Shown: positions 24,901 through 36,761 of the stretch, in pieces
Layout of the letters: each line of letters begins with the position of its first letter
How positions within the stretch are numbered: the stretch's first letter is position 1
Source: Batillaria attramentaria
Taxonomy: Eukaryota; Mollusca; Gastropoda; Batillariidae
DNA: 64,000 nucleotides
Assembly (NCBI GenBank): GCA_018292915.2
Contig: JACVVK020000088.1
Location: 727,501 to 791,500 of the forward strand
Direction of reading: 5' to 3'
Made by a program: the position numbers and the translations under genes
The notes under the pieces: model-generated
The model's input: only the letters and a program-made list of their open reading frames with translations
Database searches by the model: none
Told to the model about the DNA's origin: nothing

Positions 24901-27900
24901 CAGCAATATCTATCTACTAGTGGTTTTAAGTTTCTATAAATGTTCGTGTGAAAATCTACTTTAGATTTTCGTATCAACAAGATGGCGGCGCGATCATTAC
25001 GTAATGGGGATAATCGTGGAATTTTGTTCAATATTGCGGGGAATGGTGCAGAAAGTGAAGATTAGAGTGTGGCAAGATTCGTAGATTTGGACGGCGGTTT
25101 TCCTGATTCCTTCGGGCATGTAGAAGAATTGGAAGAAAATGACTCTGATGATGGGAAGGAGGAGGTGATCAATATACACTAATCAGTCGAGTTCCGGTGG
25201 GTGTGGAAGATGTGTACTGTGAAGGGAGTCCAGGAAAGTTGGAGAGGGATGAGTAGAGGCAGTACTGGGAGGCAACGGAGTAAAACTGGAGGGAGTGCTA
25301 CATTAGATTCTGACTCTCACAGCAGTTTTAATAATCACATACACAGACAGTATCCATTCTACGAAGGTGAGCATGGTCCTACTGTGTTTTCCCCCTGCTG
25401 ACTGTGACATCACAAAGAGTGGCTTACATCTGACACCTGGGACCTCATCACAGAGAGGAAACGCCTGAAAGACCTGATCAACCACACTGACGACCAAGAC
25501 GACAAGCGCGACCTGCAGGCTCAATACTGGGACGTCAACCGGCAGGTTTAGAGGAGCGCAAGGAACGACAAGAGGAACTTCATCAACGACCTCACAGAAG
25601 AAGCAGAAACAGCAGCAGGACAACGGAACATGAAACGGCTCTACGAAATAACAAGGACACTCTCTGGGAAAAATAACAACCCCACCAGACCAGTCAAAGA
25701 CAAGAACGGACAAATCATCACCAAAGAGGAAGACCAAAGGACAAGGTGGGCTGAACACTTCAAGGAAACGCTCAACAGGCCTCCACCACCAGTCCCACCA
25801 GACATACCACCGGCAGCCCAGCTACTCGACATCAGCACCAACCCCCCTACCAAGACCGAGATCATCAAAGCCATCAAGTCCCTCAAGTCTGGCAAAGCAG
25901 CAGGCTCCGACGGCATACCACCAGAAGCCCTCAAGGCCGACATCCAGACCTCCACCGACATGCTGCACCCGCTCCTGAGGAAGATCTGGGAGAACGAGAG
26001 CGTGCCACAAGACTGGAAGAAGGGACACCTGGTAAAGCTGCCAAAGAAAGGGGACCTCTCATCCTGTAGCAACTGACGAGGCATCATGCTCCTGTCCATA
26101 CCAGGGAAGGTTCTCACCAGGATCATCCTGGAGAGGCTGAAGACCGCGCTGGACAAGACACTACGGGAGGAACAGGCAGGATTCCGCAACGACCGATCCT
26201 GCACTGATCACATAGCCACGATGAGGATCATCATCGAGCAGTCGCTGGAGTGGCAGACCCCTCTGTACAGCACCTTCGTTGACTTCCAGAAGGCGTTCGA
26301 CAGTGTTGACAGGGAGGTCATCTGGAAGCTGATGTCTCACTACGGTTTTCCACCAAAGTTTGTCAACATCATCCGACAGCTGTACGAAGATGCCACCTGC
26401 CAGGTAATCCACGACGGGAAACTGACAGAGCCATTCACAGTACGGACCGGTGTTCGTCAAGGCTGCATCCTCTCACCCACAATCTTCCTGATGGTGGTCG
26501 ACTGGGTCATGAGGCAAGCCACCGACGGCAAGAGGACAGGGATCCAGTGGACCTTCAGCAAACAGCTCGAGGACCTGGATTTCGCGGATGACATCGCCCT
26601 CCTCTCCCACAAACAACAAGATGCGCAGGAGAAGCTGAACAGAGTCGCCGAAGAAGCTGAGAAGACCGGCCTCAAGATCAACATCAGCAAGACCGAAGTC
26701 ATGAGAGTCAACCACAAACAGCACGACCCCATTCAGCTGCACCAGGAAGACATCAAAGAGGTGGACAAGTTCGTCTACCTCGGCAGCGTTGTCAGCAAGG
26801 ATGGAGGAACGGACGAGGACATCAAGAGCCGCACCAACAAAGCCAGACATGCCTTTCGCACTCTACGCCCCATCTGGAGATCCACAGCCCTATCCCTGCG
26901 AAACAAGATCCGGATCTTCAACTCAAATGTGAAGTCGGTCCTACTCTATGGCTCGGAGACATGGCGCACCACCAAGACAAGCTCCCACAAGCGGCAAACC
27001 TTCATCAACAGATGCCTCCGCAACATTCTCAACATCAGATACCCACTGGTGATCACCAACCAAGACCTCTGGGAGGGAACAAGACAGGTCCCCATCGAGC
27101 AGGAGATCAAGAAAAGGAAATGGGGATGGATCGGACACACTCTGCGAAAATCAACATCAAATGTCACCAGGCAGGCCCTTGACTGGAACCCCCAGGGAAA
27201 GCGCAAAGTGGGCCGACCGAAGCAGACCTGGCGGAGGAGTACGGACGCTGAAGCCAAGGCCGCCGGAACGACGTGGGCCGAACTAAAGAGGGCATCCCAG
27301 AACCGAGTGCGCTGGCGGAGTGTGGTTGCAGCCCTATGTTCCCCAGGGAATAAAGAGGATTAAACTAAACTGACTGTGACATGATAGACACTTGGGATAT
27401 TATATATATATTCTTTTCCCTGGACTCTGTGTACAGATAGATCTCATGTCAGACTCACCAGCAGCTATTTCAGTAAGCCTGCAGTACAAGTATACCAAAG
27501 TGTTTTGTGTGTGTTTGAACAGTCTATGAAGTACATGTATCATGCAAGATCAGTACAAATGAGGACTGAAGAGAAACCATGCACACCATCACAATTTTTT
27601 AAAAAAAATTTTATATTTTTTTTACAGATCTGTGGGGTATGTGTGTGTGTGTGTGTGTGTGTTACAACATCACTTTGATCTGCATGTATGCATTTATTTC
27701 AGGCCCAACTCCTGCTCAAAACAACCAGCTCCTGCAAATATGTTTACAAATGTGTCATCATCTGATATCACGTTCAACATGGCGATTATTCAAGTCAACA
27801 CCAAGTGGTAAGTTTAGTTAGGTCCACTTTTGCTTTTTTGTTTTAATGTTAAAGTTAGCAACAAGCATACCAGACAACCTCTATTGTGTCGAATCCATGT

Positions 27901-28972
27901 ACATGTACTACAAACTAAGGGCAAAGATTACATATTCTTAAACTGGCCTAAATCTGTGTTTAACCGATATGAAATCCCCTCAGAAAGCAATCGCCAGCGA
28001 TATCCCTGCCTACCATGGGATTTAAACCTGCTGCAGGATCTACAGACCGGGTATCTTCGACACTAAAATTCCCTCATTAAAATTATCTTTTGTTACCATA
28101 ATGGTGATGTCAAAGCCGGTTGTACAGTCGAACCTGCCAAGGCGGTCACCTGTATAAGCCAAACCACTGTCTAACCTGGTCACCCCAGAGGATCCCCTGA
28201 CACACTAGCTGCTAACATGACACCCTGGATAACCCGGTCACCTGTCTAAGGTGGTCAGTTTGACCCAGTCCCTTGGGTGACCGCCTTACACAGGTTTGAC
28301 TGTAATAGGACAAGACCTTTTCCAGTATTGACACTAGTGAAATTCAGTCCCAAAATTCCCTCATCTAATCGGACACTTGACGCTAAATTCAAACTGCCAT
28401 ACCCCCGCCCCCACCTTTTTGAAATAAATTTAGTACTAAACTCTGTTTGAAATGTTTGTAGGTGTGCTGGTTGGTTGTATGTTTGTTTGTACTGCTACAT
28501 TTTCATTTTGAAGGTTATAATTAACACTGAAGCAAAGTAGACACAATATAGTGTGAATCTGACTTGGCTAGGGCTGAAGGAACAGTGAGAATCTAAAGAA
28601 TATATTTCAGGTTTACATTTTCTGTTATCTGTAGTTTGCTAGTTGTCCTAGCACTTGTTTCACTGTTGTAACATTTGAAAGAAATGGTATTTAGTTTTGT
28701 TTTTGTTTTTACCATGACACATTACTGTATGGTCAGTCCTAAATCTGATCAGTTTCCATGTGCTGTCATGTTTCCAGCCTGAATGGTAAACTTTGTCCCC
28801 ATTGGCCAAAATGTTTGTGTTGTAACTGATCAACATGTGTCTAGAAATAAATGTACACTGTACAAAAGGAGACGTTTGATAATGTGTGACCTTCCAAGTG
28901 ATGTCCTAATCACAAGGCTGATAAATTTCAACATACACTACCTGAACATTAAGTCTTTCGATGTTTCTCATT

Positions 28973-29012
<40 letters not shown>

Positions 29013-29896
29013 ATTAAACAGTACAAGTAATACTAAAATATAAATAAATGCGGTTGGTGTGCCCATGTATGCATTTTTGTTTGCAGTACAACAGACCTAG
29101 TTGTATATGAATTAAAATATATAATGTGTACTATCTTCCAAACATTAAAAAAAAGTCTGAAATGAAATCGGACAACCTTCGCCCGTCAGGAATCTGATGT
29201 CTGACCATTCGCTGTGTCTGGTCTGACCAACTCAAAGGACAACCAAAAGCCTAATTTACAAAGATCCTCATCCACTCACCAAGCATGTTTCAACTGTCTT
29301 ATCAGCAGTCCCAAGCACAGACATGAATGCTTTTTAGAAACATACAACAACTGAGGGAAAACCAAAGACCATCAATACAATTTTATTGATCATCTTCAGC
29401 AAACTGGATCATTTCGCTCCAAAGGAAAAAACATTTGAAAACAAGTGCCCACATACAAACGTGATGCGCATGGTGCCATTGACGTCAAGAGTCTGACAAT
29501 GCGAAGTGGCAACATTTTCAGTTTGAACCATGTTGCTGTTTTCCCCGCTCACGCTGCCAAACATGTAATGCTCTTGGTACATTACAGGGACAAAAAAGAT
29601 GAGAGTCCTGATTTGTATAGGATGGACTTAAATCATTTGTTCAGATTCAACGTTTTCCATTATTAATTACTGTTTTGCATTTGATTATGCATGCTAGTTT
29701 ACACCGACCTTGTCCCTGGAAAGCAAAACTGCACATACAATTTAACACACTGGATTATGTGACGGTGATTTTGTAAAGTTTAAAAAGTACAGCAGCTGTG
29801 TAATAGTGCCTGCCGTATTTTACGCCCCGCCCCCTTTTTTGGCTCCCTTGTGTAACAATGGGAGTCTATGTATTAACCCTCCGTCGTCTGTCTGTC

Positions 29897-29943
<47 letters not shown>

Positions 29944-32900
29944 AGAAAACTTTAACATTGTCATTTTCTCAGAATCTACAAACAGTAGAGGCACCAAACT
30001 TGGCATGCTGATAGACTAGCACAAGACCTTTCAAAACATATCATTTTGAATGACCTTGACCCAAGGTCAAGGTCACTAAAGCTCTCTGAAAAATTTACAT
30101 TGGCATTTTCTCGTAATCTACAAATGCCAGAGGTTTTAACCTTTGCATGATGATAGACATTGATAAGAACTTTACAGATATACATGTAGTCAGTGACCTT
30201 CTGTCAAGGTCAAGGCCGTACAAGATAGTTTTGTGAAACCTTAATATTGGCATTTTCTCAGAAACAATGAACAGCAGAGGTGCCAAACCTGGCATGCTGA
30301 TAAACAGTGATAAGACCTATGCACACATACCATCTTAAATGACCTTGACTAAAGGTCAAGGTCATTGAAACAGTCTGTTCGGAAATTTTACATTTGCTTT
30401 TCTCAGTATCTAGAAGAATCAGAAGCATCAAACAGGGCTCCCTAAAAGCTACAGACCTAAAGGGTCCACTGACCCCCCAGTTCAAAATTTTAGGGGGTCT
30501 TTGTACCTCCACTTTCAATTTTTAAAGGGTCAGAATCATTTCTCAAGTTTTTAGTGCATGGAATTATAAATTCAGTAAATACTGCTGAACAGATATGTGT
30601 GTGTGTGTGTGTGTGCGTGTGCGTGCGCGCGCGCAAAACTGAATTTTATCAACTTCAAATCACATAATTAAATGAAGTGGGTACAATTCAGTTTTGAAAG
30701 TTGGAAACTCTGACTTTTTGCTGCTCTGTGCCGACTCTGATGCGACGTCTGAATCGTAGCTATGCGACGCTGAAGTGCACCCGCTGCCGGGCGAGGGCTC
30801 GAGCCCCTCCACAACTTTTCCACTGACGAAAAAGTCCATAGTCTTTTGAACTTTCACTTTTTCGGTGGCATGATTCGTCGCAGAGAAAGCGAATCCGATC
30901 GGTAACAAGAGCACTGACTCTAAAATCTTTCGTCCATAGTTTCGAGCGCAGAAGCGGAAAAAGATGGGGCACGTTCACTACGCGCGAGTGGCTGTAGTAG
31001 CCTCCGATCTGCAGCAGTAGACAGTTAACGCCTGCGCGCCAAAAACAGAACCGAACTGAACGTGGCCATGGCAAGGGAGAACACTCACTCGATCACAACA
31101 AGCCTATAGGCGTACGCACGGTAGTGCAGAGGTAGTGCGTCAAGCTAAGCACAGATCGCGTTCATAATGCTTCAACGTACCCCCTCGAATTTTTTTTAGG
31201 ACGTAAATTTTTACTTCAGTGCGTAAATTACGCACAGACGCACAGTTTAGGGAGCCCTGATCAAACTATGTGCGATGATTGACATTGGCAGCACCTTTAC
31301 AGACATACCTGTGTTCAGTGACTTTTAGTCAAGGTCAAGGTCATGCAAGCGTTTTTTGGGAAACTTTAACCTTGGCATTTTCTCCAAAACAACAAACAGT
31401 AGAGGCACCAAACGAGGCATGATGATAGACAGCAATGAGACCTACCTTTCTGAATGACCTTGACTGAAGGTCAAGGTCATTAAAGCTGTCTGTTGTGAAT
31501 TTTAACATTACTGTTTTCGGAGGAACTACAAATGCTAGAGGCATCAAACTTGGCATGATGATAGACATTGATAAGATCTCTTTTGAATGACTTTGACCAA
31601 AGGTCAAGGCTGTACAAACTGTTTCGGGGAAAATTGTAATATTGCCAGGAACTCAGAGCGCCGGACACATCACTTAGCATGATACTGGATAGTGATAAGA
31701 GCTCTACAAACATACTTTTGTGAATGACCTTGACCTGTGTCACAAGGGAGCCATGGAGGCTTCTGCCTCTCTAGTTTCCTTTTATTCTTTCTCCTCACTA
31801 CCATCCTTCCACGTGAATATGCTTGTCGGCTCACAATCTAGATCTAGAGAGACATAAGTGACATAAACTGACACTCACACATCAGTGATCACATCAAATC
31901 AGTGGTAATCAGAAATTTTGTTCAGTCATCAAAGAAAAATCTCGTGTGTTTGTGTAGATCTTTCTGCTATGCGGTTGGGAGGAATCAGCATGCCGGCCTG
32001 TCAGATTCGAGGGATCTTGAACTGACTTACGTTTTAGTTGAAATATCTTTTCGCCGGCTGAGTCAGTGAATTTTTTGATTAAGAAAAGCTTGTAGAAAGC
32101 AGTACAGGACCTGTGAGATTTTTCAGCCAACTGTTTTTGAGACTGACAAATAGATATTACACCAATTCCTGTTATTCTGTCAGCTTTTGTCTGATCTGCC
32201 CACCTTTAGAAATCTCCGACTTTTCCCGCGGTTTTCTATTCAGGCACGCATGTGCCGACACCTTGCAAATGGCTGCCAAGCAGACGAACCTCAGCTCGCA
32301 GTGTTAGAGTTGGGCATTTTCCACTCAGACAATCAAGCACGGTAGCTTGTAAGGCCAAAGTGTATATTTTCATGGAGCGTTATTCAGCGTCACTTGTATC
32401 CTATCATTATTTAAATATTGGTCCAGCCACCACAGAGATATTAATGTGTTAAATTTTTTCCTACGCGAAGAGCCATGACCCTCGATTACAGGAGAGGGGA
32501 AACCATGACTACAGTGAAACCATCAGGCCCTGGGCTTTTGTAATTCTTCATTTGTTTTAATGCTTCAGCAGCTTCTTTGAAAGTAATAGTTCCTTCAATC
32601 TTTTCCCTGTCGCATGGGGATACCACTGGGGCTTCAGGCAAAATGAGGTTGAGATCAGTATCTTGTATGACTATATAAGTTGGTATAGAAATTTATAGTA
32701 TACTCCTAATAACCCAAATGCAACCACCACCGGACTTCAAGTAGCGGTATACTCATAAAGTCTTGTCCTGGTCCTGGCATGAAGCATTCCTTGCCGGGTT
32801 TACTTTCTTGACATTTGCTTAAATTGGGATAATAAAGATATTTGAATTGGCCTCCCTTCTATTCTATCACCTGTCGTGAGATGTGTCAACATGGGAAGCA

Positions 32901-33647
32901 CCCCCAAAATGGCACTCGTAAAGCGGGTGAGTTGATCTCTGCTGTGTGGCAACAGCCCCATTTGGCTCATTGCATGCCTGCTCTGGGTAGGAGCCGACAG
33001 GCCTGTAACTCCGAAGTTCTCAGTCAAGTCGCCTGACATGGAGAATCTTAATATTTCAAGAGGGAGAGCCTGCGAGCGATTTGTGATTGCGACAATATTT
33101 TTGGAGTTTTCGCCGTTTCCGGAAAAGTTGGTCGTTTGGTGTTTTGAGCTGTAAAATTCGCTTAAATCACTCAATATCTTGGCTGTTGATAGCATGAATA
33201 TGGACTCCGAACAGATTAAATTTTGGAAGTGGTCACTCTCATACTTTTGATGTAAATCATACCTTATTTGACAGCACAGATGAACCCAATTTAGATCGCG
33301 TAGATAATGTGTCTCTGATGTCACAAAAAGTATACGAAAAAATATGAAAAATTCGCTCAGCTGCTGTCAGTTGAAATTTTCTCCACAAACCACATGCCTC
33401 ACAAAGATTGAGGGAATGAAGCACACGCTCTTGTATGAGCGCCATTTTGCCAACGTCATATCTGATTGACATAATGCTGGCATTCCTTGGGGATTTCTCG
33501 TCACTGTTTTCCGAATTTTTCTATTTGGAGACTTGGAAAGCCACAATTTCATAGATGAACTGGGTTTGTGTTTGCACAGACGCTCATCAGTGCAATAGAG
33601 TGAGTGCATAACAATCCACAGACGTGCACACAAACACACACACACAT

Positions 33648-33687
<40 letters not shown>

Positions 33688-33742
33688 TCTCTCTTGCTCT
33701 CTCTCTTTCACACACACACACGCACACACACACAAGCGCACA

Positions 33743-33777
<35 letters not shown>

Positions 33778-36729
33778 ACGCGCGCACGCGCGCGAGAGAG
33801 AGAGCTTGCATATTTGTGTGTGGGCGTGTGCGCAGCAAACAACGGATTTGAACAAGACGCATGCTGAAAAAGAGTGTGTGGACTTGTCTAAACATACTGA
33901 GATGGTATTTATTTCAATCTTTAGATGCAGCAGTGACACTTGAAGTGCTTGGGACTCGCTAAACACTAGACTGCCTTTGTTGCAAGAATTGAGTAAAAGC
34001 TGGTCACTGAATGGAAACAACATATTGGGCTGGTGACCATCTTGTTTCTATTTCATGTCAGCACCTGCGTAAAATTATTTTGTTGCTGTTTTGTTGTTTG
34101 TTTTTTTCAATTATCATATTTGGAGTATTTATCTGATTTGCCAGCTTTCTCGTTTCTCTTGACAAGTATCTGTGTTACAGAGCATGGGTATATGTTTTAT
34201 TGGATCAAGACAGTTCAGGAAATTCATAGAAGAGGTGAGGACATAATGAAACAAAATAAAACAAATTAATTAAATAATTAAAATTATGTAACCTTTCTAG
34301 TATGCCTAATACAGTGTATCTGAAATACAGATATATCAGTATAATAAGTCACAAGACAGTCTGTTTCCAGCTACATAATTTCTGCAGAGTGGTCAGGGTG
34401 ATAAATATCCATGACTGTCATGTGATGTCCTTGAAATAATTCATTGACATTTTTGTTTTAGTACACTGAACCTACACCTGGCAAGTTCATTGATGTGGAG
34501 ACGGGCAAGATAGTAGGAGAACACAAAGGTTGGTGTTTTGCTTCAAAGAAACCTTTTTTCCTGCAGTGTACAGGTACATTTTTATTTCGGCAACATAGCA
34601 GCAGCAGATACAAGTATAAATCTGCATGGTATTTTCAGTGCTCAAGTTCATTGTCCCAAGTATTCTACCTATTAAAAAAAAAATTGTTACATGCAAATTT
34701 AAACAAGTACATGTAGCAGCACTTACCAAGTCAGTTTGATATGATTTTTGTCAGCAGTCAAAGTTTGTTGGGTGAGGGGGTTAATGTGGGTTTACCAGTA
34801 AGTCAGCTATTCACATTGTCTTTTCTGAGTGCCTTTTCTGGTAAAACCTAACATTTTTAACATCCTTATTGAATTAGTGGCTGACGTTAAAAATCATTGT
34901 GGTTTGCAAAATGCTGCAGGTGTCCATTACTGGACTGTTGGTCAACGGGCACTTATTGCTGGACTAAAGCAGGCGTGCTTCATAGTCAGCAAGGATGTGC
35001 GCACACAAGACATCATAGTGGTGAGTATCAGTTGGAGAAAGTCCACGTATTATGATTAGTCATACCTGTTTGTATAAGGGAATCACCCAGGATCCAGTTG
35101 GCCACCGTATACAGGAGGATGTGAAGAGTTAACTTTTCATCCAAGCAAACTGAAATACTTGTGCAAGACAAGTCTGACTCCAGTGTGTAGCATCTGACCA
35201 AAGCAGCCGTACGTTCCAAGCAATCATCCTCACAGACTCATGAGTCTTCTACAAGAGGTGAAAGATGGCACTGGAAGCCCAGACTGGCATCCGTCAGTGG
35301 AAAGCATTCTCCTGCTGCCCAGGGTACTCAAGGGAGAGGGGCATTGACAGAGCAGACACCCTTCGCTGGTTTTTGGGGAGTCAGAGACACATGCTGCACA
35401 AGTAAAGCCTCAGTCATTATCCAGTAGACTGCGTGCAGAACAGAGACGTGCAAAGAGGCAGTGGCTGATGAGTGAACCTAAAAAGGTATGACAGGGCTCC
35501 TTTGAACCAAATCAACATTGGAACAGTCTTGAAGATGACACTTGGAAAGGTAATAAGAGATGGGGGTGTGCCGCGAATGGGCTGTTTCAAGTACAGAGAT
35601 ACCATCTTGAAGTGAACTTGTGCAAGAAACACAAAAAACCAAAAACCCATGTTTTCTTTCACCTGGTTTAAGTGTCTCCCATCTGGCTGGTGGTTCAGAG
35701 GCCCTGCATGCAGAACAAACTGTAGATTGTATTCCTTTATTCCCATCTCTATCAAAATTCTTAGTGAGCAGTGAAGTGCAGGAAGTGTGTTTGTGTGTGT
35801 GCGCATGAATGTTTGTGTGCAAGTGTGTACTTGCTTGAGTGTTTGGGTTCAATAGTTATATTTCTCTGTGTTTTTTTTTCTTTCTTTTTCAGTCTAAGTT
35901 ATAGTTGTGTTGTGTTTGTGATATAGTGTGACGAAATGTGATGCATGTATGATTCTGATATGCAAGTTGATATTACATGTACATGTATTTGTCATGCGAA
36001 TCACTGTCTCTTGATCTCTATCACACCAATATGCATACACACATCTGTGGTTTCATTACGCATGCTGTTGTATTATATTTATTCTAGGAATCTATTACTG
36101 AAGTCAGTTGTATTGCATACATATCAATGCTTAATTCATTATTTGTCTCACATACCATGTGACTTTAGAAGAGGTATTTTGATCCTTCACTAAAGCTCAG
36201 GGTTGTTTTGCGTCTTGGATCAAAATACTCGTCGGTATCCCACAGCTTAATGGGGAATAACTGCTATATGATAATGTGATGTGATATGGGTGCTGGAATT
36301 TTATTTTGACTCTAATATTAGTAAGTTCGTTCAGACAGTTAATGTTATTTTAACAAGTGTCCCAGTACTATTGCCCTCAAGGGACCATAGGTGCCAATTA
36401 GTACGGATTGGCCATATTATTTTCCGCATAACTCAATTAAATACGGAAATACGGTTTGGTTGCAAAAAATACGGAGGAGACAAATTTGAACTATTTTAAA
36501 AGGATCGATAGGAAATATAGTCATACATGAACCGAAAACGATAAAATTTGTGTGAGTGCACCACGTTTTAGTTCTGACTGGGATTTCACAAGTCACAGCG
36601 TGCCGTATAAGTAAGAGCAGATATGGTTTAAGACTGCCATTCATGTGCAAATGGACAATTCTGCCTAGAGCCAGCTCTGAAACTTTACAATTTTCTCTAG
36701 CTAGAATTGCTTTGCGTTTTCACTTTTAG

Positions 36730-36761
<32 letters not shown>

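Larger units (their letters stand above)
23873..32508. mobile_element. 8.6-kb insertion with 12-bp target duplication, composite
   Basis: The segment is bounded by CTACAGTGAAAC and lies within the L1/Tx1-like LINE. It contains repeat R copy 2 (itself holding a LINE), a TA-flanked MITE, a Helentron-like copy (itself holding a hAT-like element) and unannotated edges of about 1.1 kb (23873-24967) and 0.7 kb (31760-32508). No LTRs or convincing terminal inverted repeats are visible at its ends. The original inserting element is not identified. Confidence 0.65.
21906..32705 (-). pseudogene. L1/Tx1-like LINE, 5' truncated, split by an 8.6-kb insertion
   Basis: The 3' part is 21906-23872 and the 5' part 32509-32705. 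On the minus strand, reading from the 5' part, come [27 protein letters not shown], then after the insertion [76 protein letters not shown] and the catalytic FADD, followed by the thumb and C-terminal region. Frameshifts and stops interrupt it at about five places. The shared CTACAGTGAAAC at both breaks (23861-23872, 32509-32520) restores PDGFTVEFF in frame, proving one original element. Confidence 0.85.

Noticed and set aside
27702..27808. Exon-like segment with good acceptor (TTTATTTCAG) and donor (GTG/GTAAGT) in TRMU intron 4
   Set aside because: TRMU exons 4 and 5 join directly in the conserved protein (QKKE-SMGICF), so no exon is needed. The segment has no recognisable protein and lies next to transposon sequence; at most a cryptic exon.
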